Below the pieces are notes generated by a model. That model made no database searches and was not told where the DNA came from. It saw only the letters and a list, made by a program, of their open reading frames with translations. DNA of 61,031 bases from a bacterium (GTDB lineage Bacteria > Oederibacteriota > PGYV01), in NCBI GenBank assembly GCA_029565735.1, contig JAKQNO010000066.1, positions 1 through 61,031 of the forward strand. The letters run 5' to 3'. Of the stretch, positions 33,995-41,842 are shown piece after piece; position 1 is the stretch's first letter; the number at the start of each line of letters is the position of its first letter. The position numbers were made by a program, and so were the translations under genes.

Positions 33995-34193
33995 GGGGTT
34001 GGGTGTGTTTTTTCAGCGCGTGCCGCGCTAACGTACTATATATGCGGCAGGGGCGGTTTAATGCAACGTCGGCATACACGTATGTGCCGCGGGCTCACGA
34101 TTGCCAATGAATTAACATACCTGTTAATTTCAAACTTAATTGGTTACAAACACACCAGTTTGCGGCGCGTGCTGAAAAAATATACCCAAGCCC
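33995..34193. mobile_element. MITE-like element copy 2 (intact)
   Basis: 199 bp with imperfect terminal inverted repeats: left GGGGTTGGGTGTGTTTTTTC, right (inverted) GGGCTTGGGTATATTTTTTC, both continuing into CAGCGCG/CAGCACG and GCCGCG. It is the inverse-orientation homologue of 17329-17594 without that copy's insertion. Confidence 0.75.
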
Positions 34194-34287
34194 GGTAAAG
34201 CCGAGGGACGGATGCACAGAGGGTCGGAGGGTCGGAAGTAAAAACAAACATCGAGATTCGAAATTCGATATTCGATTAACACCTGCA

Positions 34288-34486
34288 GGGGTTGAGTGTG
34301 TTTTTTCAGTGCGCGCCGCGCTAACATACTGTCTATACGGCAGAAACTGTTTAATGCCGCGCCGGGAGATTCGGATATGACGCAAGCCTACGGCTGCCAA
34401 TGACGTTAACACAGCGGAGATTTCAAACTTGTTTGCATACAAACATACCAATTTGCGGCGCGTGCTGAAAAAATATACCCAAGCCC
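34288..34486. mobile_element. MITE-like element copy 3 (diverged interior)
   Basis: 199 bp, the same length and termini as copy 2, with a diverged centre. TIRs remain clear (GGGGTTGAGTGTGTTTTTTC and, inverted, GGGCTTGGGTATATTTTTTC). Confidence 0.7.
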
Positions 34487-34620
34487 GGTAAAGCTGAGGT
34501 ACGGATGCACAGAGGGTCGGAGGGACAGAAGTAAAAATAAACCTCGAGATTCGAAATTCGATATTCGATTAACACCTGCAGAGGTTGAGTTTGTTTTTTC
34601 AGCGCGTGACGCGTAAAATA

Positions 34621-34651
34621 AAAAAGGCGCCCTGTTAAGGGCGCCTTTTTT
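34621..34651 (-). terminator. Intrinsic terminator after the helical repeat protein
   Basis: GGCGCCCT (34626-34633) and AGGGCGCC (34638-34645) form a perfect 8-bp stem with a 4-nt loop, flanked by A5 and T6, so it works in both directions. Confidence 0.9.
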
Positions 34652-34666
34652 GATATTATCTGATTA

Positions 34667-35323
34667 TTACTTTTTGCCTTTGCCTTTTTCTTCTTTTACT
34701 TTTTCAACTTTTCCCTTTACTTCTTCGGCTTTGGCTTTAATTTCTTTTCCCGCTTTTGCTTTCTTTTCCTTCATTGCCTTCTTTTCTTCTTTGGACATTC
34801 CGCTCCATCTTGCTTTTGCCTTTGCAAGCTTTTCCGCCCTTTTCTCTTCGCTCATGTTAGCCCAGCGTTTTTCGGCTTTGGCAACAAGCTCGGCCCTTTT
34901 TTCAGGTGTAAGCCCGTTAACTTTTTCCTGCGCTTTTGCCTTTATCTGCGCCTTCTGGTCTTCAGGAAGAGCTTCCATCTTTTCAACTGCTTTTGCTTTA
35001 ACAGCTTCTTTCTGTTCTTCTGTCAGCCCCTGGAATTTCTTTTCCATCTTTGCCTGTTCAGCAGCTTTCTTCTTTTCGTTCATCTTAGCGTATTTCTTTT
35101 CAAGTTTCTTTGCCGCTGCAGCTTTACCGGCTTCTGTCATTTTTCCCATTTTTCCGGCAACTTCTTCAATTGCAGCTTCCTGCTGCTGTACCGGCATGGA
35201 TTCATAAACCGCTTCTTCAACCACAGCGTCGTCCTTTGCGATGTCTGTTGCTTCATCCGCGATTGCAGCAAACGCGAATGTCATGAAAAACATTACCATT
35301 ACCAAACCAAAGCCTTTTTTCAT
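34667..35323 (-). CDS. Secreted charged helical-repeat protein
   Basis: 218 residues. Signal peptide ending AFAAIA, then an almost wholly helical, Lys/Glu/Ala-rich domain built of about 20-24-residue units, e.g. LTEEQKEAVKAKAVEKMEAL, LTPEKRAELVAKAEKRWANM and MSKEEKKAM. A long coiled coil or helical-hairpin stack in the periplasm is likely. No family assigned; similar composition occurs in DUF3106-like proteins. It has a strong promoter and terminator of its own, so it may be abundant. Confidence 0.75.
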   Translation of the reverse strand: MKKGFGLVMVMFFMTFAFAAIADEATDIAKDDAVVEEAVYESMPVQQQEAAIEEVAGKMGKMTEAGKAAAAKKLEKKYAKMNEKKKAAEQAKMEKKFQGLTEEQKEAVKAKAVEKMEALPEDQKAQIKAKAQEKVNGLTPEKRAELVAKAEKRWANMSEEKRAEKLAKAKARWSGMSKEEKKAMKEKKAKAGKEIKAKAEEVKGKVEKVKEEKGKGKK

Positions 35324-35355
35324 TTCTGTTTCTCCTTCTTTATAAATAAAAAACT

Positions 35356-35433
35356 CTGTTATTCACAGGAATAACAGTAAATGTTTTCTACTATACTGTG
35401 GTAAATTATATTCCCCAAAACCGCCTTTGTCAA
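35356..35433 (-). promoter_or_regulatory. Strong promoter and leader hairpin of the helical-repeat gene
   Basis: TTGACA (35433-35428) and TATAAT (35410-35405), 17-bp spacer. In the leader, CTGTTATT (35356-35363) and AATAACAG (35370-35377) can form a hairpin. Confidence 0.8.
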
Positions 35434-35440
35434 TAGCGGG

Positions 35441-36190
35441 TCAGATTTCATTTAATAAAACAGAATAAAATGTTTCAACAGCCTCTTTTTCCAGCCAAGG
35501 CGTGTGGCCGCACCTTTCCAGAAGTATAAATTTTGAATCCTTTACATATTTTTTAAGCGGCTCCCTTACACCATCCGCCGGATGCGGATCATAATCCCCG
35601 TGAACAGCCGTTACAGGGCACTGAATTTCCCTTAAAAAGTTAATAAGCCCGCCGCTTCTTCTCAGTTGCGCGGCTTCTTCCCAGACTTTTTTGTATATTT
35701 CATAATTCAGTTTTACAGGGTCATTGCTCTTAATTGGGGAATACGAATCCGCCTTGGCAAAAATTTCACCGAATCTTTTAAATGCACCCGCGTCCGCTTT
35801 TTCATTTTCAAATTTTTTAACCTCTTCTTTTTCCTTTTCCGTCAGCCTTGCCATGCGTGCCCGGTGAATATCAGCGGCGTATTCTTCCTCCAACGGGCCG
35901 CCTGAAACAAGAATTAATTTTTTGACGTGCGAAGGATACGCGGCCGCGAATATAACGGAAAGCCACGCTCCCCAGGAATGCCCTATAAGCACAACAGGAA
36001 TATCCCCGTACTTTTCAGCGCAGCCTTTAAGTTCATCAACCTGCCCTTTTATTGTATCCTGTTTCTGATACGGTTCCAGAATCCCTGTTTTTTCAGACAG
36101 CCTGCGCGCCACAGGCGCCATTTCACCGGCAGCGCCCGGCCCTCCGTGAATTACAATTACTTTATATGGAGCATTTCCGTACTTTTTCAT
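35441..36190 (-). CDS. Alpha/beta hydrolase, proline-iminopeptidase-like
   Basis: 249 residues. HGGPG oxyanion-hole motif near the N-terminus, nucleophile elbow GHSWG, acid in HGDYDPHP and histidine in RCGHTPW complete the Ser-Asp-His triad. The cap region is charged and helical. Substrate unknown. Its ATG overlaps the MerR-type regulator stop by 4 bp, so it is controlled with it. Confidence 0.9.
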   Translation of the reverse strand: MKKYGNAPYKVIVIHGGPGAAGEMAPVARRLSEKTGILEPYQKQDTIKGQVDELKGCAEKYGDIPVVLIGHSWGAWLSVIFAAAYPSHVKKLILVSGGPLEEEYAADIHRARMARLTEKEKEEVKKFENEKADAGAFKRFGEIFAKADSYSPIKSNDPVKLNYEIYKKVWEEAAQLRRSGGLINFLREIQCPVTAVHGDYDPHPADGVREPLKKYVKDSKFILLERCGHTPWLEKEAVETFYSVLLNEI

Positions 36191-36948
36191 TTATCCCCTT
36201 TTTTTGCCCCTGCAAAAACGTAAATTGCGTCTTTCATAAAATCCGCCAGATTCTTTCCGAATTTTTCATAATACGCGCGGAACCTTTCGTCAGATGCGTA
36301 CAAATCGCCAAGCCCTTTATACATTTCAGGATTCGGTTTATAGAAATTATGCAGGTATTTGTAATGTTTAGCAATAACTTTCTGCGCTTTTTCGCCTGCC
36401 GGGTCAGACCCAAGCAAAAGCGCCATTTCTTTTGCTATATCTTCACCCTCTTTCATAAGGCTGTCATATTGGGGTTTTGATAAGCCGGCAACCTTCTGAT
36501 AAGATTCTTTCACCATTTTCGGGTCATATTTTTCCTTAACCTCTTTTTTTATGGCTTTAATCTCTTCCTTTGAAAAACCTTCATACAATTCTTCATCCTT
36601 TAACATTGCGTTTTTCTCCTTTAATGATTTTATGGTTTTATCAATTGTGCGAATAAGCACCTTTGTCCTTTGATTTCTTTCAGTAAGGCATTTTTTATGA
36701 TTTTCAAGCGCCTTTACCATGTCAAAACCGGCCTTATTTATTATTACCTTCACCCTGTTTAAAGGCATTTCCAGCTCCCTGTAAAACATTATCTGCTGAA
36801 GCTTTAAAAGTTCCTTTTCCCGGTATACCCTGTATCCGGCGTCAGTCCTTTTGAAGGGTCTTAAAATTCCTGTTTTATCGTAGTGATGAAGAGTCCTTAC
36901 GCTTACACCTGCAATTGCCGCAAGTTTTTTCACCGTATATTCTTTCAT
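36187..36948 (-). CDS. MerR-family regulator with TipAS-like C-terminal domain
   Basis: 253 residues. N-terminal MerR winged helix (YTVKKLAAIAGVSVRTLHHYD, RTDAGYRVY), dimerisation helix, then an all-helical domain of about 130 residues with LSKPQYDSLMKEGEDIAKEM and YASDERFRAYYEKFG like the drug-sensing TipAS domain. It probably senses a small molecule and activates its own promoter, which has the long 19-bp spacer typical of MerR targets. Confidence 0.92.
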   Translation of the reverse strand: MKEYTVKKLAAIAGVSVRTLHHYDKTGILRPFKRTDAGYRVYREKELLKLQQIMFYRELEMPLNRVKVIINKAGFDMVKALENHKKCLTERNQRTKVLIRTIDKTIKSLKEKNAMLKDEELYEGFSKEEIKAIKKEVKEKYDPKMVKESYQKVAGLSKPQYDSLMKEGEDIAKEMALLLGSDPAGEKAQKVIAKHYKYLHNFYKPNPEMYKGLGDLYASDERFRAYYEKFGKNLADFMKDAIYVFAGAKKGDK

Positions 36949-36985
36949 TTATCCGCCTTCTTATGGTATTTTTTATAACGAAATA

Positions 36986-37016
36986 ATTATAAACAATGAC
37001 GTAACGTCATAGTCAA
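36986..37016 (-). promoter_or_regulatory. MerR-type promoter with 19-bp spacer
   Basis: TTGACT (37016-37011) and TATAAT (36991-36986) are 19 bp apart. The spacer contains the perfect dyad ATGACGT-A-ACGTCAT (36996-37010). Overlong spacer plus dyad is the hallmark of MerR-activated promoters. Confidence 0.88.
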
Positions 37017-37081
37017 GGATTATTTTATTTCAGGATAAAAAAAAAGCGGCGGTTTTGGGAACGGTCGGTGGGGCGTCTTTT

Positions 37082-37285
37082 TCAAGCAGGGCTGCGAACC
37101 CTTTTGCCCTTGGCCATTTCCAAAACCACCTGCCGGAACTGCTGGTGTTTCCTCCGGCCTTTCCCTGCCACTTCACTTGCCACTTTCTGTTGCCCTTTCT
37201 CTTTCTGTTGCACTTTCTGTTTCCGTTGCACTTTCTGTTTCTCTTGCACTTTCTGTTTCTGTTCCTCTTTCTCTTCCTCTTGCAT
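37082..37285 (-). CDS. Low-complexity ORF over a minisatellite (doubtful)
   Basis: About 67 codons from ATG 37285, mostly Lys/Gln/Glu repeats (QKVQRKQKVQQKEKG) encoded by 18-bp tandem units, then a basic tail. No ribosome-binding site; a consensus-like promoter ends only 4 bp before the ATG, so a leaderless mRNA is conceivable. The opposite strand is open too. Coding status is uncertain. 37017-37081 has nothing recognised. Confidence 0.3.
   Translation of the reverse strand: MQEEEKEEQKQKVQEKQKVQRKQKVQQKEKGQQKVASEVAGKGRRKHQQFRQVVLEMAKGKRVRSPA
37190..37279. repeat. 18-bp minisatellite, five units
   Basis: Five head-to-tail 18-bp units of the form TTGCACTTTCTGTTTCTG, the first and last diverged, with a partial unit upstream. 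Three near-identical central units occupy 37208-37261. Confidence 0.85.
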
Positions 37286-37289
37286 ACTA

Positions 37290-37318
37290 ATTATACACCA
37301 CAAAACAGCCATAATCAA
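37290..37318 (-). promoter_or_regulatory. Promoter before the low-complexity ORF
   Basis: TTGATT (37318-37313) and TATAAT (37295-37290), 17-bp spacer, on the minus strand. Confidence 0.55.
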
Positions 37319-37332
37319 ATTTTCACGCCTTA

Positions 37333-37361
37333 TTGATATTTTTAATTCCGCGGTATATAAT
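37333..37361 (+). promoter_or_regulatory. Promoter of the ACT-like gene
   Basis: TTGATA (37333-37338) and TATAAT (37356-37361), 17-bp spacer; the leader has GGGAGG before the ATG at 37391. Confidence 0.8.
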
Positions 37362-37390
37362 TATTGAAATTAAAAAACGGGAGGTAATAA

Positions 37391-37636
37391 ATGAAAAAAG
37401 AACTTATTATCGTATCCATCACAAAAAGGCTTGAAGACGCGGTGCTTGTACAGAAAGTCTTAACCGAACACGGCTGCAGTATTAAGACAAGGCTTGGGCT
37501 TCATGACGCCAGCCCCACCTCATGCAGCAATACAGGGCTTTTAATACTGGAAATAATAAACCCTAAAGACGCCTCTGTAATGGCCGCGAAGCTTAAAAAA
37601 ATTAAGGGAGTAAACGTAAAAGCGGTAAGCATTTAA
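37391..37636 (+). CDS. Small ACT-like protein, TM1266/hydrogenase-regulator type
   Basis: 81 residues with a single beta-alpha-beta-beta-alpha-beta ACT-like fold: ELIIVSITKRLEDAVLVQKV, TRLGLHDASPTSCSNTG, LILEIINPKDASVMAAKLKK and GVNVKAVSI. It resembles small regulators named after iron-only hydrogenase systems, but no hydrogenase gene is in the window, so the role is open. Promoter and terminator flank it as a single-gene unit. Confidence 0.75.
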   Translation: MKKELIIVSITKRLEDAVLVQKVLTEHGCSIKTRLGLHDASPTSCSNTGLLILEIINPKDASVMAAKLKKIKGVNVKAVSI

Positions 37637-37646
37637 CAAAAATATT

Positions 37647-37685
37647 AAAGCCGGGAGGCAAAATTATATTTTGTCTTCCGGCTTT
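37647..37685 (+). terminator. Intrinsic terminator of the ACT-like gene
   Basis: A 17-bp stem (37647-37663 with 37669-37685), AAAGCCGG.../...CCGGCTTT, perfect except for two G-T pairs, followed by TT-rich sequence. It overlaps the stop of the convergent helicase gene by two bases. Confidence 0.8.
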
Positions 37686-39594
37686 ATTTATTAAAAAACC
37701 TTATCACATTATCCATATCATGTGTGATTTCAGCGTCAGGAAGGGATTTAATAAAACTTCTGCCGTAAGTCTTTTTTGTAATGCGGGTATCAAGTATAAT
37801 GACCGCGCCGCGGTCATCCTTTCCCCTTATTAACCTGCCAAACCCCTGCTTTAACATAAAGACCGCCCTTGGCAGCGCTATATCCGCAAAATCATTGCCG
37901 CCCTGTTCTTTCACATGGCGGTAAATTGCTTTCTGAAGCGGGTGTTCCGGCACTTCAAAAGGCAGTTTTGTTATAACCACGCATTTTAAAGCGTCGCCTT
38001 TTATGTCAACGCCCTGCCAGAAAGAGCTTGTGGCAAACAGAACAGCAGGGCCTTCCCTGAATTTTTCAATTAACTTTACCGCGTTAAACTGCCCCTGCAT
38101 TAAAAACTTTATCCCCCTGAATTTCGGTTTTAAAGCTTCGTACGATTTTTTCATAAGGTCAATGCTGGTAAACAGTATAAGCGTGGCTCCGCCTGTTATC
38201 TCTATCACTTCCTGCAGCCTGTTTATTAAAGCGGGCGCAAACTCCTTTTCAGAGGGCAGCGGCAGCTCTTTTTCCAGATATAATATGCTTTGTTTTTTAT
38301 AATCAAACGGGGATTTTAAGACTCCCATATTCGCCGAATGCACGCCAAACTGGTTGACAATATATGAAAAATCATCGCCCGCCGCAAGCGTCGCGGAAGT
38401 CATAATCACGCTGTCGTAAGTGCTGGATATTTTTTCCTCAAAATCCTCGTTAAGGCTGTAAGGCGTTATCCATAAATTTACATTGCTGTCAGGTTCCTGC
38501 TCCAGCCAGTAAAAGCACTTTGCATTGTCCCTGTTTATCCAGTCCTTTACGGTATAAGCAGCATTTTCAAGCGACCCAAAAAGGTACTCCGCGTATTTGC
38601 GTTCATCAGAAGACTGTGCCTCTTGGGCTTTTTCCTTAAGGATAAATAACAGCTCCGCCAGGTGCTTATGCAGGTCAATACGCGATGATACGTCTTTATC
38701 CACCAGCGCAGTGTTTTTTCTGTCAAGCTGCAGCTCTTTTTCGGATAAAAGCGAGCGTATGAAATCATCAACCGCTTTTTTAACCGCTGCGGTATTTGTG
38801 TTTTTCCCTTTTTTTCTTGCGCCCCTGCCCGCGCCGTAAATAAAATCCGCGGCTTCGGCAAGCAGTGCTGAAAAGGCAAAAGTGGAAAAAGTCCTGCTTA
38901 TCATCTCCCTCATTACTTCTTCAAGCCTGTGGGCCTCGTCAAAAATCACGCAGGACGCTTCCGGCAGTATTTTGGCGCCGAAAACTATGTCGCTGAAAAA
39001 CAGGTGGTGGTTGACCACAACTATATGGCATTTGCTTAAACGCCTTCTCATGGTCCAGTAATGGCACTTTCTGAAATGCTCGCACGATTCCTCGCCGCAC
39101 TGGTTGCGGTCCCTGTTAATTGAGGACCATATCTCTTCACTTATGTGAAAAGGGCTGTTTTCCCTTAACCCCTGAGCGTTATTCAGAAAATCAATTATAT
39201 TCCCCGCGCTTCCGGCTTCCTGAAACAAAGGGCTTTTGTCCTGCAGCATAAACGCGCGCCTGCGGCACATGTAGTTTGACATGCCGTAAGCCGCCTCAAA
39301 TTTCAGCTCCGGAAATATCTGTTTTATGACAGGAAGGTCTTTTTTTATTATCTGCGCCTGAAGTGTCCTTGAATATGTTGTCACAATCACGCGGGTATCG
39401 TTTTTAATGGCGTGTTCCGCCGCGGGTATAAGATACGCAAGGGTCTTGCCAACGCCGGTCCCCGCCTCAATAAGAAGGTTTTCGCTGCGCGACATGGCTT
39501 TATGGACTGCTTTTGACATTGCTATCTGTTCGGGCCGTTCTTCAAAATCAGGTATTACAGACGGCACGTCTTCCGTAAAATATTTTTCAATCAT
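37684..39594 (-). CDS. dinG: DinG/XPD-type iron-sulfur DNA helicase
   Basis: 636 residues, SF2 helicase. Walker A GTGVGKT (45-51), DEAH box in FDEAHRLEE, motif VI GFGRLIRGKDD. Four cysteines (NYMCRRR, then NQCGEESCEHFRKC) between motifs Ia and II are placed as in the XPD/DinG [4Fe-4S] cluster. Compared with E. coli DinG the length is slightly short. Roles of the family include R-loop and forked-DNA unwinding. No SOS-type dyad is seen upstream. Confidence 0.92.
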   Translation of the reverse strand: MIEKYFTEDVPSVIPDFEERPEQIAMSKAVHKAMSRSENLLIEAGTGVGKTLAYLIPAAEHAIKNDTRVIVTTYSRTLQAQIIKKDLPVIKQIFPELKFEAAYGMSNYMCRRRAFMLQDKSPLFQEAGSAGNIIDFLNNAQGLRENSPFHISEEIWSSINRDRNQCGEESCEHFRKCHYWTMRRRLSKCHIVVVNHHLFFSDIVFGAKILPEASCVIFDEAHRLEEVMREMISRTFSTFAFSALLAEAADFIYGAGRGARKKGKNTNTAAVKKAVDDFIRSLLSEKELQLDRKNTALVDKDVSSRIDLHKHLAELLFILKEKAQEAQSSDERKYAEYLFGSLENAAYTVKDWINRDNAKCFYWLEQEPDSNVNLWITPYSLNEDFEEKISSTYDSVIMTSATLAAGDDFSYIVNQFGVHSANMGVLKSPFDYKKQSILYLEKELPLPSEKEFAPALINRLQEVIEITGGATLILFTSIDLMKKSYEALKPKFRGIKFLMQGQFNAVKLIEKFREGPAVLFATSSFWQGVDIKGDALKCVVITKLPFEVPEHPLQKAIYRHVKEQGGNDFADIALPRAVFMLKQGFGRLIRGKDDRGAVIILDTRITKKTYGRSFIKSLPDAEITHDMDNVIRFFNK

Positions 39595-39695
39595 TTATTA
39601 TAAACATCCTTTTTAATAATTATCCCATATACAAATACTATCCCATATCCCATAGATAAAAACTATTACATCTAAGCTGTGTAGCTTTCAAGCTG

Positions 39696-39763
39696 TCCCC
39701 TAACGCTTGTGCTCGTAAACTCGTACAAGCCCGGGGATTTCCGCTCGCAGGCTCGCTCCAACC
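39696..39763. repeat. 68-bp hairpin repeat, copy 2
   Basis: About 90% identical to 17453-17521. The arms here are CTTGTGC and GTACAAG: one C-G pair of copy 1 has become T-A and a neighbouring G-C has become G-T, so the stem is preserved. Followed by CCAACC/CCATCC low-complexity sequence to 39796. The rest of 39595-39801 holds no gene. Confidence 0.8.
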
Positions 39764-39801
39764 GACCTTCCAACCATCCAACCATCTAACCTTCTGCTTC
39801 A

Positions 39802-40596
39802 CTACCAGTCCTTCTCATTTGAATTCGGGTCTTTCTGCCCCTGCATGGGTTCGTTCATCTGCTGCCTCATATACTGCATTATTTCTTCCGGCGACATGCG
39901 CATCATATCAAATGGATTAAGCTGTCTGGTATTGCCCTGCGGCTGCTGCTCTTTTCCCTGCCTGTTAAAATACTGCTGAAGCTGTTTTTCCTGTTTCTGC
40001 ATCATATTCAGCATTGCCTGTGCTTCATCTTCGCTCATTCCGCCAAGCTTCTGCTTTCTTGCTTCCTGCTGTTCTTTGGCCTGCTGCTCTTCTGATTTAC
40101 CTTCTCCGCTTTCAGCCTGTTTTTCACTTCCATCTTTATTTTTATCAGCCTGCTGTTTATCCTGATTTTTTTTATCATTTTCACTCTGATTTCCCTGCTG
40201 CTCCTGCTGATTGCCCTGATTTTTTTCACCGCTCTCTTTCTTTTTATCCTGTTTGTTATTCTTATTGTCCTGCTTTTTTTGGGGCTGTTCTTTTATCTTT
40301 TCTTCCGTTACTTTAATATTGTACTTTATATCTTCATCCTTGGGTTTTAATTCTTCGGCTTTTTTATACATTGAAAGCGCGTCTTCGTACTGTTCCATTC
40401 TGAAAAGGGAATTTCCTGCGTTATAATAACCTTCGTAATATTTCGGATGTTTTTTTATGAATTCATTATAGTCAGTAACGGCTTTATCATACTGCCCATT
40501 AAGGTAATTTGTGTTGCCGTCTTTAAAATAATTTTTGGCGTATGCCGGCATAGCCGCAAGTACCGCCAGCATTGCCATTACCAGTGTCTTTTTCAT
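39802..40596 (-). CDS. Secreted TPR protein with Gln/Lys-rich tail (BatE/BatC-like)
   Basis: 264 residues. Signal peptide ending MPAYA, two to three TPR units (TNYLNGQYDKAVTDYNEFIK, YYNAGNSLFRMEQYEDALSM), then a long K/Q/N/E low-complexity stretch and a methionine/glutamine-rich end. Layout resembles BatE/BatC of the aerotolerance operon, but no MoxR or VWA genes are nearby. Its own promoter contains a palindrome. Confidence 0.7.
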   Translation of the reverse strand: MKKTLVMAMLAVLAAMPAYAKNYFKDGNTNYLNGQYDKAVTDYNEFIKKHPKYYEGYYNAGNSLFRMEQYEDALSMYKKAEELKPKDEDIKYNIKVTEEKIKEQPQKKQDNKNNKQDKKKESGEKNQGNQQEQQGNQSENDKKNQDKQQADKNKDGSEKQAESGEGKSEEQQAKEQQEARKQKLGGMSEDEAQAMLNMMQKQEKQLQQYFNRQGKEQQPQGNTRQLNPFDMMRMSPEEIMQYMRQQMNEPMQGQKDPNSNEKDW

Positions 40597-40622
40597 TTTT
40601 GCCCCTGTAAATAATTTTAAAA

Positions 40623-40651
40623 ATTATAAGTGAATCACTTCAAAATGTAAA
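40623..40651 (-). promoter_or_regulatory. Promoter of the TPR gene with spacer palindrome
   Basis: TTTACA (40651-40646) and TATAAT (40628-40623), 17-bp spacer containing the dyad AAGTGA-A-TCACTT (40628-40640). Confidence 0.7.
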
Positions 40652-40702
40652 GGGGTTCACACAGATTGGACGTAATGAGAACAAAAAAGGCTGCCTGTTT
40701 TT

Positions 40703-41830
40703 TCAGCTTACGGTTTTTTTGAACTGCTTAATGGCAGCGGCAAATATCACAAGCCCAAAAACCAGAAGCGCCAGGGTCTGCGGCAGAAGTTCCATAAATC
40801 CAAGGTCCTTTAAAAATATGCCTTTTAATATCACGTTGTAATGCGTCAGCGGCAGTAAATAGGATATAAACTGAAGCGCGGCAGGCATATTATTTATGGG
40901 AAATATGAAACCCGAAAGCAGGATATTGGGTACGATAAAAAACATTGATGTCAGCATTGCCTGCTGCTGGGTGGAAGAAACGGTTGATATAAGTATTCCA
41001 AGGCCCAGATTGGCGAATATCATGAATATGGAGAGCGAAAGAAGCAGCATAAAACTGCCCTGAAGGCTTATCTTAAAAACAAGAAGGCACATTGCCGTAA
41101 TAAGCAGAATGTCAACAATTGAAATCAGTATATACGGGACTGTTTTGCCCGCTATGATTTCCATGGGTTTTATCGGCGTCACCACAAGCTGTTCAATGTT
41201 GCCATTTTCTTTTTCGCGCACAATGGACACAGCGGTTATTATTATGGTTATAATCATTAGAATCATTCCCATTACGCCCGGCACCATTGTGTTGGCGCTT
41301 TTCAGCTCCGGATTGTACCAGACACGCTCTTCAAGCTTAATCTCGGGCAGCGCGCCGATTATCGGTTTCATAATTTCCATTTTCTCCGTAAATACATTTG
41401 CGGAAAATCCCTGGATTATGGAAGACGCCCTGTTCATTGAAATTAACGAAGCGTTGCTGTCGCTGCCGTCCACTATTAACTGCACCTTTGCCGCTTTTCC
41501 TTTTTTTATCAGCGTGTCAAAATCCGCCGGTATTCTTATTGCAATTAAAGCCCTGCTTTTTCCCAGTACTTCATCAATCTCTTCGGGGTTATTTATTACG
41601 TATTTGACGTTAAAATACTCGCTGTTTGTAAATTTTTCCTCAAGACCGCGCGCCTGCGCCGAAGGCTTTTCAATGCATATCGCGGCGGGGACGTGTTTAA
41701 TGTCAGTGGTTGCCACATAACCGAATATTATCATCTGAATTATAGGCGCCGCAATAAGCATCCTTATGATTCCGGTCCTTTTAATCTCTGTAATCTCTTT
41801 TTTAATCATGTAAAACGCCGGGGGCTTCAT
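40703..41830 (-). CDS. ABC-2 type export permease (second)
   Basis: 375 residues, YhhJ/YbhR-like. One N-terminal helix, a periplasmic domain of about 150 residues, then five helices; REKENGNIEQLVVTPIKP is the conserved cytoplasmic motif after the second helix. Paired with the homologous permease 12 bp upstream to form a heterodimeric exporter. Last gene of the six-gene cluster. 40597-40702 contains the TPR gene promoter. Confidence 0.92.
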   Translation of the reverse strand: MKPPAFYMIKKEITEIKRTGIIRMLIAAPIIQMIIFGYVATTDIKHVPAAICIEKPSAQARGLEEKFTNSEYFNVKYVINNPEEIDEVLGKSRALIAIRIPADFDTLIKKGKAAKVQLIVDGSDSNASLISMNRASSIIQGFSANVFTEKMEIMKPIIGALPEIKLEERVWYNPELKSANTMVPGVMGMILMIITIIITAVSIVREKENGNIEQLVVTPIKPMEIIAGKTVPYILISIVDILLITAMCLLVFKISLQGSFMLLLSLSIFMIFANLGLGILISTVSSTQQQAMLTSMFFIVPNILLSGFIFPINNMPAALQFISYLLPLTHYNVILKGIFLKDLGFMELLPQTLALLVFGLVIFAAAIKQFKKTVS

Positions 41831-41842
41831 TTTTTCCTTTTC

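Larger units (their letters stand above)
33911..34613. repeat. 293-bp tandem repeat array, about 2.4 units
   Basis: The unit is a linker with GGACGGATGCACAGAGGG and ATTCGATATTCGATTAAC followed by a 199-bp MITE-like element. Element starts at 33995, 34288 and 34581 are exactly 293 bp apart; the third is truncated after about 33 bp. Copies have diverged, more inside the element than at its ends. The gap 33789-34666 holds no convincing gene apart from this array. Confidence 0.85.

Noticed and set aside
33911-34613. Possible CRISPR array
   Set aside because: The 293-bp period, long repeats and lack of unique spacers of uniform size do not fit; no cas genes.
37055-37367. Plus-strand ORFs with Phe/Leu-rich repeats
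   Set aside because: Produced by reading the minisatellite on the other strand; no start signals.
39802-40596. Complete Bat aerotolerance operon
   Set aside because: Only a BatE/BatC-like TPR protein; no MoxR, DUF58 or VWA genes nearby.
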